Positions 1-10,700 of a stretch of 29,840 bases of DNA are shown here, in pieces. This DNA is from an uncultured Bacteroidota bacterium (GTDB lineage: Bacteria; Bacteroidota; Bacteroidia; 2-12-FULL-35-15). The stretch spans positions 1-29,840 of the forward strand of contig CAISYK010000953.1 in NCBI GenBank assembly GCA_903889605.1. The letters run 5' to 3'. Below the pieces are notes generated by a model. That model was not told where the DNA came from and did not search any database. It saw nothing but the letters and a program-made list of their open reading frames with translations. The translations under genes were made by a program, and so were the position numbers. Position 1 is the first letter of the stretch. Each line of letters begins with the position of its first letter.

Positions 1-1
1 C

Positions 2-157
2 ATTTTTAATATTATTAAAAGCCTGAAGTTAGAGGGGGAAAGAAATTTATACAAAAAGCTCACTTACGCTTTGGCCATAACAATGATAATTACTTTTATC
101 GTTCTTATTATTGTCTTTAAAATGGGATATATTGCTACTTATCCAACTTCGCTTTAA
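2..157 (+). CDS. C-terminal end of an integral membrane protein (partial)
   Basis: An open frame runs from the window edge to a TAA at 155-157 and gives the last 51 residues of a protein whose start lies outside. A basic stretch (SLKLEGERNLYKKLTYA) is followed by a hydrophobic helix of about 22 residues (LAITMIITFIVLIIVFKMGY) and a short tail ending in YPTSL. This is the pattern of a last transmembrane segment preceded by a positively charged cytoplasmic loop. The family cannot be recognised from this fragment. It is convergent with the metallopeptidase gene, with only 29 bases between the two stop codons and no clear terminator hairpin there. Confidence 0.6.
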   Translation: MFNIIKSLKLEGERNLYKKLTYALAITMIITFIVLIIVFKMGYIATYPTSL

Positions 158-186
158 AGAATCTTAGTGAATTTCTATAAGCCGTT

Positions 187-1350
187 TTAATGAAGGATAA
201 CTAATTTTTTTGTAATCAATTTCTTGTTGTTTTCAGTTTCTGCAGCGATGAAGTATATGCCGTTTGGTATATTCTCAGTATTGATTTTAAAATTATTGCT
301 TTTACGGTAATTTACTTCCTGAATAACTGCTCGCCCCTGCATATCATATATTACAACCGAGTGAATATTTGAGCCTGAAACTTCAACAAAATTTTGTGCA
401 GGATTTGGGTACAAGTCATCTGAATTATTAGTTAAAGACTCTTCAATACGGTTGGCTGTAGTATTCCATCCAATTTCCTTTAAAATGCCGAGTTCCCGGT
501 AGGCTGGCCTCCTTATAGTATCTCCCGCTCCCCAGCAATAACTCATAATTGAGCCGCAAACTGAACTGTGCAGATGCAGTAAATCTACACCCAAAGTAAA
601 AGTACCGGTACCGCCGGATAATTTTATTGGCTGCCCTCCATTTGAAGGGTTTGCAAAATTCGGCCCGTCAAAATAATTTGATGTGTACTTGATGCTGTCT
701 CCTAATATTGTTGTGTTGTTTGGGGCTAAACCAACTAAATGGTTCTGGGATTTTTTAATAATAAATTTATCATAGATGGAAGGGACGCTGTCTTGCCCAT
801 GCCATGGGAATGATGCTGTTATAGGGAAAAGAGCTGATGCCGGAATGTTCCCAAATGAACCTATGTTACCCGAATTTACATAACCAGCACTATAAAAACC
901 TAATCCGTGTCCAATTTCGTGCATTATCAAAGTTATAAAGTCATCCTGACTGCCTGACGGCATTCCAGTTCCATAATACATAGGGGTAGCTAAATTGACA
1001 TAAATATCCATATCATATTCGCCGGGATTTAATTCTGTTCCAGCCAGTTGATTAGCTAATGCCGTAGGATATATAAAATTGCTGAATGGAGCATTGGTAA
1101 AGTTTTTTCGCCCGTTTGCTAAGGTAATTGCTGAAAAAGGGTATTGTGAGTTATTAACTAAAAATATATTAACCTTAACGGGTTCCGTTATTATTAGATA
1201 ATTGCCCCATCTGTCTCCGGCGCTGTTCAGAGCAGAAACAAGTCCGGCAGGAACTGAGCTTCCGTTAACATTAAAAGAAAATGTACTGGATGTTTGAGCA
1301 GTAATATGAATTACAGAAATTATAAATAAAGACAGCAGCAGTTTTTTCAT
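187..1350 (-). CDS. Secreted HExxH zinc metallopeptidase-like protein with T9SS sorting domain
   Basis: This 387-residue protein starts with a signal peptide (residues 1-19, ending ITAQ) and ends with a type A T9SS sorting domain (about 311-387: DDLYPNPAQN, VVIYDMQGR, NIPNGIYFIA). It should therefore be exported to the periplasm and moved to the surface or medium by T9SS. The zincin motif HEIGHGLGF has H144, E145 and H148. The usual third ligand of the HExxHxxGxxH form would fall at residue 154, which is Ser. This resembles bacterial HELGHGLGF proteins, which also share a downstream P-S-I-Y-D-K-F segment (near 190-196 here). The peptidase role is inferred from the motif; the substrate is unknown. 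The start is supported by the signal peptide and a good promoter 31 bases upstream. It is divergent from the giant gene, with 357 bases between them. Confidence 0.8.
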   Translation of the reverse strand: MKKLLLSLFIISVIHITAQTSSTFSFNVNGSSVPAGLVSALNSAGDRWGNYLIITEPVKVNIFLVNNSQYPFSAITLANGRKNFTNAPFSNFIYPTALANQLAGTELNPGEYDMDIYVNLATPMYYGTGMPSGSQDDFITLIMHEIGHGLGFYSAGYVNSGNIGSFGNIPASALFPITASFPWHGQDSVPSIYDKFIIKKSQNHLVGLAPNNTTILGDSIKYTSNYFDGPNFANPSNGGQPIKLSGGTGTFTLGVDLLHLHSSVCGSIMSYCWGAGDTIRRPAYRELGILKEIGWNTTANRIEESLTNNSDDLYPNPAQNFVEVSGSNIHSVVIYDMQGRAVIQEVNYRKSNNFKINTENIPNGIYFIAAETENNKKLITKKLVILH

Positions 1351-1707
1351 GTAAATTATAAATAATCAAAATTATAATCACGAAAATAATGTATATTCTT
1401 TAGACTGCAAATTAATATTGCTGCCTTAATAAATTAAAATAGGCTATTATTTTCAAAGGGGTCATTCCAAAACTGCTCATGGGTATTGCCATTGCTTACG
1501 AATGCCGTCAAGTAAATTCATCAGTAAAGTTCGCCGTATTACAGTTGCTTTAACTGCAGCAAAAAACTCGTTATTCTCACATTTGAATCCTGCGGGAAAC
1601 ATAATCTGATGTTATTCGTGTCAAAATTATGACGAACTTCGTTATCCTTATATTCACATCTTACAAGATAACACTAAATAAATATTTTATAATTTAATTT
1701 CCAATCC
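1351..1707. other. Divergent intergenic region with a 35-codon orphan frame and a hairpin
   Basis: These 357 bases separate the metallopeptidase gene (minus) from the giant gene (plus). Besides the minus-strand promoter, they contain a 35-codon plus-strand frame from ATG 1502 to TGA 1607-1609 (begins MPSSKFISKVRR), whose frame stays open upstream to at least 1442. There is no visible signal peptide or family, and it could be chance or a decayed element. At 1615-1636 TTCGT and ACGAA flank an inner CA/TG pair, giving a short bulged hairpin about 70 bases before the giant gene. I found no convincing TAnnTTTG box for the giant gene; the last 45 bases are very AT-rich. Confidence 0.4.
1381..1411 (-). 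promoter_or_regulatory. Candidate Bacteroidota promoter for the metallopeptidase gene
   Basis: Read on the minus strand, TTTG (1408-1411) is followed after 19 bases by TATTTTCG (1381-1388). The second box matches seven of eight positions of the phylum -7 consensus TAnnTTTG, and the spacing is right for the TTTG -33 element. The -7 box lies about 30 bases before the ATG at 1350, leaving a short leader. Confidence 0.5.
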
Positions 1708-4700
1708 ATGAAATTTGTAAAACTACTCTCCATTGCATTATTCACTGCTTTTATTTTTCAATCGGCAAAAGCTCAAACAGTAACAGTTATTACTCCAAAT
1801 GGGGGAGAGGTGCTGTATGCCTGTCAAAGTTATAACATTACCTGGAGCCAAACTGGGAATCCGTCAAATTACTGGAACATCGATTATTCATCTAATGGCG
1901 GCGCTACATGGACTTCTGTTGCCAGTAACCTTTTGATTTCCAATGGAACTTTTGCATGGACGGTCCCTAACTTACAATCAAGTACAGTAATAATGCGAAT
2001 TGTGGATGCCGCGAATGGTAACGTAACTGATCAGAGTAATTCCAACTTTAGTATTAATATCCCAGTTACAGTAAATATTCCTAATGGCGGAGAAAGCTGG
2101 TTGGCAGGAACAACCCAGAATATCACCTGGACAGCCTTAGGAACTTCAGGGATTTTTGATATTTATTATTCTGTAAATGGAGGAAGTTCATGGAATACTA
2201 TTGTGAGCAATTATACAACAGGCGCAGGAACATATGCCTGGGTGGTGCCTAATAATCCTTCGGCATTCTGTCTTGTAAAAGTACAGGATCATACAACATC
2301 ATGCAGGGTTGATAACAGTAATACAAACTTTACAATTGTGGCTGCAACGCCTATTGTTCTCACTCCAAACGGTACTGAAACAATGTATATGAATTGTGTT
2401 TATACCATTACTTGGAACACACAGACATTTTATTCACCTGTAAAGCTGGAGTATTCAACCAACAGCGGTTCCACTTGGGTTACTATAGTTTCTTCCACAT
2501 CCAATTCAGGCGCATACAGCTGGACTATTCCAAGTACAGCGTCGGGCAGCTGTCTTGTAAAGGCCAGCAATACTGCAGATCTTGCATCTTATGATGTGAG
2601 TAATGCTGTTTTCGCAATATCTCCTGCAGTAACAGTGGTGTCGCCAAACGGAACAGAAACATTAAACGGGTGCAGCAGTTATACCATAACCTGGAACAAA
2701 ACTACCTGCGTAGGAAACTGGAATATTGCCTACTCTGCAGATAATGGCGGCAGCTGGACTAATATTGTCACCAACCTTGCTAATACAGGGGTCAACAGCC
2801 AATCATATACATGGTATGTCCCAAACAATATTACTACCTCACAAGCGCTTATCCGGGTAGAATCATATAATAATCCGGGAACATACACTGATGCGAGCAA
2901 TGCCGCTTTCAATATCAATCCAAACAATAATATTACAGTATCTGCGCCTAACGGAACTGAAACATGGATTGGATGCTCTTCTTATTCAATTAACTGGACA
3001 AAGCTGAGCGCTCCATGCAACACATATTTCGATTTATATTACTCTTTAAATAACGGGTCTACTTATAATTATATTACAACTGTAGCAGATAACGGGCAGA
3101 CTTCTCAATCATATTCATGGAGTATTCCTAATACGCTAAACAGCAGCCAATGTTTAATCAAAGTGGCATCAGACAATTGGCCTACAGTTTTTGATGTGAG
3201 CAACGCAGCATTTACAATTACTCCAAGTGCTGATGTTACAGTTTTAATTCCAAACGGAGCAGAAGTATGGCAGGGCTTAACATCTCATAACATTACCTGG
3301 AGCAATTTGTCGGGTGCATCCGGGTTATATAACGTGGAATATTCTACTAACAACGGTTCAAACTGGACTTCCCTTGCATCAAATATATCCGGGAATTCTT
3401 ATACATGGGCATCTGTTCCGAACACTCCAAGTACAACTTGCCTGGTAAGAGTTACAGATTATCTTAATCCATGTAAATATGATATGAGCAATGCGGTTTT
3501 TACAATATCAGCTGCAGCGCCTGTCCTTACATATCTGAATGGAGGCGAAATAATTAATGTTGGATGCTCATCAAGCATATACTGGACGGCGGCAACTTTT
3601 TATTCTTCGGTAAATTTATATTACTCTACCAATGGAGGAAGCAGTTATACCTTGATTGCTTCATCTTTACCTAATAACGGCTCATACAGCTGGACTGTAC
3701 CGAATGATGCCTCTGCAAATTGTTTGATAAAGGCTGCCAACTCAGCCGATGTAAATGTGTTCGATGTGAGCAATGCTCCGTTTACCATAAATGTACCGCT
3801 AACAATTACTGCAGCGAACGGAGGCGAATCTTGGATTGGCTGTAATAGCTATAATATTACCTGGACCAAATCAAATTGTCTTGGTAATTGGAATCTATAT
3901 TATTCAACTAATAATGGTTCAACCTGGACCGCTATAGTAAACTACCTTGCCAACTCAGGAACGGCCTCTCAAAGTTATTTATGGCAGGTGCCTAACGGAA
4001 TCACAACTACACAAGCAAAGATTAAAGTAGAATCGTATAATGATCCTTCAACTTATTTTGATGTGAGTGATGCAGCTTTCAATATCAACCCAAGTAACGA
4101 CATTACAGTGACAGCTCCAAACGGCGGGGAAACATTAACTGCATTAACAACATATGTAATTACATGGACCAACCTTCCTGCAGCGTCAGGACAGTATTCA
4201 CTTCAGTATTCAACCAACAATGGAGCTTCTTATTCTTCCATTGTTTCAAATATCACCGGCAACTCTTATACCTGGACAGTGCCAAATACCTCCAGCAGCC
4301 AATGTTTAGTTAAAGTTATCGACTATGTTAATACTTGTAAGTTTGATGTAAGCAATGCTCCATTTACAATAACTCCTGCCGGGCCTGTATTATTATCTCC
4401 AAACGGCGGTGAAACAGCATATATTAACTGTTACACAACCATTACCTGGGCTTCTTCAACTTTCATTTCGGCTGTTAAGCTTGAATATTCAACCAACAAT
4501 GGATCAACATGGACCCTGATCACATCAAGCACATCAAATACAGGAAGCTATAGCTGGCTTGTGCCTAATACAGTTTCGGCAAACTGTATAATAAAAGCAA
4601 GCAACACGTCCAATCTTACCTTATTCGATGTTAGTGATGCGGTATTTGCTATTGCTCCGGCAGCAACGGTAACTTCACCTAACGGCGGAGAAACTCTCAC

Positions 4701-7700
4701 AGGATGCAGCAACTATACTATCACCTGGAGCAAATCAATCTGTCTCGGCAACTGGAACTTAGAATATTCAACAAATAATGGAGTTTCATGGACTACCATT
4801 TCAAATAATATTTCCAATACTGGTGCCAACATACAATCATACAACTGGTATGTTCCTAACAGCATCACAACAGCACAGGGACTTATTCGTGTATCTTCAT
4901 ATTCAAACCCGGGAACTTATTTTGATGCGAGCAATGCTGTATTCAGTATAAATCCAAATAATAACATCACGGTTGTATCGCCAAATGGCGGCGAGGTTTG
5001 GGCAGGATGTTCCACTTATAATATTACCTGGTCAAAATTAACTTCGCCATGCAACACTTCTTTTGATTTATACTACTCTTTGAACAATGGAAGCACCTAT
5101 ACTTATTTTGCAAGCGCTTCTGATAATGGACTTGCTTCGCAGTCATATTCATGGAGTATCCCAAATACATTAAGCGGTAATCAGTGCCTTATCAAGGTGG
5201 TATCAGGCAACTGGCCTACGGTTTTTGATGTCAGCGATGCTGTATTTACTATTAATCCAAGTGTTGATATTACTGTGACAAGCCCCAATGGCGGTGAGGT
5301 TTGGCAGGGATTGTCTTCCCATGTTATCACCTGGACCAACCTGCAGGGAGCATCAGGATTGTATAATATAGAGTATTCTATAAACAACGGAACAAACTGG
5401 ATTCAATTAGCAGCAAATTATTCAGGCAATTCATATACCTGGCCGATAGTGCCTAACACGCCAAGCACAGCATGTTTGGTGAGAGTTACCGATTATCTTA
5501 CTCCATGTAAATACGATGTCAGCAATGCAGTATTTACTATTTCTCCTGCAACACCTATTCTAACATCACCAAACGGCGGTCAGACATTCAAAGTTGGCTG
5601 CGGCGCCAGTATAACCTGGACAAGCTCAACATATTATTCTACTGTAACGCTTTACTATTCATCTAACGGAGGAACAACATGGAACTCCATAGCAACAGTC
5701 GCAAATAACGGGGCTTATACCTGGACTGTTCCAAATGCCGCTTCCGGCAATTGCCTGATAAAAGCTGCCAATTCTGCGGATCTGAACGTTTTTGATATCA
5801 GCGATGCCCCTTTCACTATTAGTGTTCCTCTTACAGTCACATCCGCAAACGGCGGCGAATCTTGGGTCGGATGCAGCACTTATAACATAACGTGGACCAA
5901 AAGCACATGTATCGGTAACTGGAATATATCTTATTCAACAGATAATGGCGCAAACTGGATAGCAATAGCAAATAACGTAACTAACACAGGAGTGGCTTCG
6001 CAGTCCTACCCATGGTCTGTTCCAAACACAATTACCACAACACAGGCTCTTATTAAAGTGGAGTCCTATACCAGCCCAGGAATATATTTTGATGTCAGTG
6101 ATGCCGTGTTTACAATTAACCCAAGCAACGATTTAACTATAATAACCCCTAACGGCGGCGAAACAATCGCTTCATTAACAAATTACAATATTACATGGAG
6201 CAACCTGCCTGCAGCGTCAGGGCAATATGATTTGTATTATTCTACAAATAACGGCGGTTCCTGGACCAATATAGTTTCAAACATTACAGGTAACTCATAC
6301 ACCTGGAGTGTGCCGAATCTTTCAAGTACACAGTGTTTGATTAAAGTGTATGATTATGTCAATTCTTGTAAGTATGATGTAAGCAATGCTGTATTTACAA
6401 TTACTCCTCCAACTCCGATTCTGTTAACACCTAATGGAGGTGAAACTTTATACATTGGATGTTCTTATAATATAACTTGGAATCCTTCTACTTTTATTTC
6501 CACAGTAAACCTTGACTATTCTACCAACGGCGGAATTACCTGGCTGCCTATTTTGGCCGGTACAGCAAATGACGGAACACAATCATGGACAATTCCAAAC
6601 ACTCAATCACTGAATTGTCGTGTTAGAGCAAGCAACTCCATAGATGTTTCAATATTTGATATCAGTGATGCTTCATTCACAATTGCACCATCGGTACAGG
6701 TTATTACCCCTAACGGAGGTGAAACACTAACAGGATGCAGCAGTTATAACATAACATGGAACAAAACAAATTGTGTCGGAAGCTGGAATATACAGTACTC
6801 ACTAAATAATGGTGTTTCCTGGACAAATATTGTGACCAACCTGACTACAACCGGACCAAATTCCCAAACCTATATCTGGTATGTGCCAAATAACCTAACC
6901 ACAACTCAAGGCCTTATTAAGGTATCTTCATATTTAAACCCTAGTACTTATTGGGATCAAAGTAATGCAGTATTCAGCATCAACCCTAGTAACAACATTG
7001 TGTTGATTACACCAAACGGCGGAGAAACCTGGACGGGCTGTCAGTCATATAATATTACATGGTCTAAGTCATCATCTCCCTGCAACACAAATTACGATTT
7101 ATACTACTCTTTGAATAACGGAGTTTCTTATGTTTATTTTGCAAACGTCGCGGATAATGGTAATCCTACTCAAACTTATTCATGGACCGTTCCTAACACA
7201 ATTTCAAGCACTCAGGTATTAATCAAGGTCGTTTCCGGTAATTGGCCTACAGTTTTTGATGTAAGCAATGCGGTTTTTAATATCAACATGAATGTAGATG
7301 TAACTGTTACTTCACCTAATGGAGGGGAGTCGCTGCAGGGGCTTTCAACTCAGGTGATTACCTGGAACAACTCTGTTTATGCATCTGGGTTATACAATAT
7401 TTATTATTCTACTAATGGCGGTTCTACATGGAACACAATCGCCACAAACGTGTTTGCAAACTCTTATACCTGGAGTGTACCTAATACACCAAGCACCACA
7501 TGCTTAATAAAAGTGGAAGATTATCTTGCCGACTGCAGATTCGATATTAGTAATGCAAATTTTACAATTTCTCCGGCTACGCCTATACTTCTTACACCAA
7601 ACGGCGGAGAAGTATTGAATTCGGGTCAGACTTATGGTATCACATGGACAGCTTCTACATATTTTTCTACAGTGAATCTTTATTATTCCGCAGATAACGG

Positions 7701-10700
7701 TATTACATGGAACACAATTGTTACTAATCAGACAAATAGCGGCTCTTATACATGGACAGTTCCAAATGTGAATTCCGCTAACTGCCTGGTAAAAGCTGCA
7801 AACTTTGCTGATGTGACAATATTTGATGTCAGCGATGCGGTATTTACGATCAAACCTGCCGTGAAGATTGTTACTCCTAACGGAGGAGAAAGTGTCGGCG
7901 GATGCACGGTAACGTCTATTACCTGGGAGAGATCTCCATATTGGAACTCATATAAAATTGAATACTCCACTAACAATGGTGCATCCTGGAATACAATAGC
8001 CGCAAGTTACTCAACGTCTGCAAACCCTGCTACGTATATCTGGACATTGCCAAATACTGCATCTGCTCAAACATTAGTAAGAGTAACACCTACACTTGCG
8101 GTTTCCTATTATGACCAAAGTGATAATGTATTTACAATAACGCATCCTGTAACTATTATTCAGCCAAACTTAGGCGGAACAATGACGGTGGGAAACACAT
8201 ATAATATCACATGGAACTCGGATGGTATTTCGAATTTATATGATATTTATTATTCAACCAATGGAGGTACTTCTTATACCAATATTGTAACAGCTTATAA
8301 CACAAGTACAAATATATACGCATGGACAGTTCCTAATTTCCCATCTACTAACTGTAAGATTTGGGTAAAGGATAATACAGCTTCATGTAAACAAGATACC
8401 AGTGATGTAGTTTTTACAATTAGTTTAACAGCGGCTCCTATTACAGTGCTTACTCCAAACGGCGGTGAGAACCTGAGCGGGTGCTTCCCATATAATATTA
8501 CCTGGTCCGAACCTACAACAATCGGAACATATGACATATTATATTCAACTAACAGCGGATCTTCATGGAATAATATTGTAACCGGATATGCAACTTCATC
8601 ACATAACTATGCCTGGAATATCCCCAATACGATAAATTCCAGTACCTGCCTCATAAGGGTAAGGTCGACATCAACCCCAACAACCTATGATCAGAGTGAC
8701 GCTTTGTTGAGTATCCACTACGGAAACCTAACTGCGCTGCCATCAGATACAACAGTATGCTCCGGGCACACAGTGCAGCTTAATGCTTCCAATGGCGTTA
8801 ATTATACATGGAGTCCATCAACCGGATTAAGCTGCACTTCTTGTGCAAATCCTATAGCTACTCCTTTAGCTGGCACAACTTATACCGTTACATCAACTAA
8901 TAACGGATGTATCTTAACCGATACTGCACGTATTAATGTTTTTACTGCATCAGTAACAATCGCCGCATCTCCTGCCGGAACAATTTGTACAGGAACAAGC
9001 GTTACATTCACTGCCGCACCTGTAAATGGCGGAACAACACCTGCGTATCAATGGTATCTGAATGGGACGCCGACAGGTTCGAACAGCCCAACCTTCACAA
9101 ATTCAGGCTTAGCTAATGGTAATCAGGTTTATTGTGTCATGACATCTAATGCCCCTTGTCTGATAACTAACACCGCCACTTCCGGTACAATTACTATGAA
9201 TGTAATTTCTATACCGGCTGTTCCAGGAACCATCTCTGGAACAACGACTATTTGCTCGGGAACAAGCAACACCTACAGCATAACAGCGGTGAGCGGAGCA
9301 ACTTTTTATACATGGACATTGCCGGGCGGCTGGACAGGAACCTCTACTACAATTAGTATACCATCAACATCCAGCAGTACAAGCGGAAACATTACAGTGA
9401 CATCAGGAAATACATGCGGATCTAGTTCCGCTAAAACACTTGCTGTTACCGTGAATGTCATTCCTTCCACTCCCGGCACTATTTCTGGTCTTACAACTAT
9501 CTGCAGCGGAACAAGCAATACATACAGCGTTATTGCAGTGAGCGGAGCAACATCTTATTCATGGACATTACCAGGCGGTTGGACAGGAACTTCCGCAACA
9601 AACAGTATTACAGCAACCGCAAGCACAACAAGCGGCAGTATTACGGTGACTGCAAATAACAGCTGCGGAAACAGTTCTGCACAAACATCAGCAATTATTG
9701 TTAATACAACACCGGCAATGCCAGGAACAATTTCAGGAACGACTCCAATTTGTGCCGGTTCCACAAACACATACAGCGTCACAGCTGTGAGCGGAGCATC
9801 ATCATATACTTGGACATTACCTAACGGCTGGACAGGAACTTCTGCAGCCGCTAGTATCAGCGCTGCGGCAAGTACAACCAGCGGCAATATAACAGTTACC
9901 GCAGACAATACATGCGGAAGCAGTGCAGTAAAAACATTGGCCGTTATTGTAAATTCAATACCTGCTGTACCTGGAACAATTACGGGTTCAGCAACCATTT
10001 GCCAGGGCAGTTCAAATACATACAGCATAACAGCAGTAAGCGGTGCAGCTTTTTATACCTGGACATTGCCAGGCGGCTGGACAGGTACTTCATCAACAAA
10101 TAGCATTACTTCAACTGCTGGCAATACAAGCGGAAACATCACAGTGACTGCCGGAAACACTTGCGGATCAAGTTCAGCTCAAACACTTGCAGCTACTGTG
10201 AATTTGATTCCAAATGCACCTGGAACAATTTCAGGCCTTTCAACAATATGCAGCGGAACAAGTAATACTTACAGCATCACTGCTGTGAGCGGAGCAGCGT
10301 CTTATACTTGGACATTACCTGGCGGCTGGACTGGAACTTCTGCAACAAACAGTATAACTGCAGCCTCAAGTACAACCAGCGGCAATGTTACTGTAACTGC
10401 CAATAACAGCTGCGGAAGCAGTTCTGCACAAACGTTACCAATAACTGTTAATACCCCCCCGGCAATACCTGGAACGATTTCAGGAACTACTCCAATTTGT
10501 TCTGGTACTTCAAATACTTATAGTATTACAGCCGTAAGCGGAGCAACATCTTATACATGGACGCTCCCTAATGGCTGGACAGGCACTTCAACAACCGCAA
10601 GTATAACTGCTGCGGCAAATACAACCAGCGGAAGCCTTACTGTAACTGCAAACAATGGATGCGGCGGAAGTGCAGTAAAAACCTTAGCCGTAAATGTCTA

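Noticed and set aside
9555..10028. 157-codon minus-strand open frame inside the giant gene
   Set aside because: It is antisense to the 83-residue repeats. The low-complexity Val/Pro/Leu translation repeats with the same period, so it is a by-product of the repeated Thr/Ser/Gly codons.
10454..10460. Seven-base C run in the giant gene
   Set aside because: It is short, in frame and within a unit of unchanged length; there is no sign of slippage.
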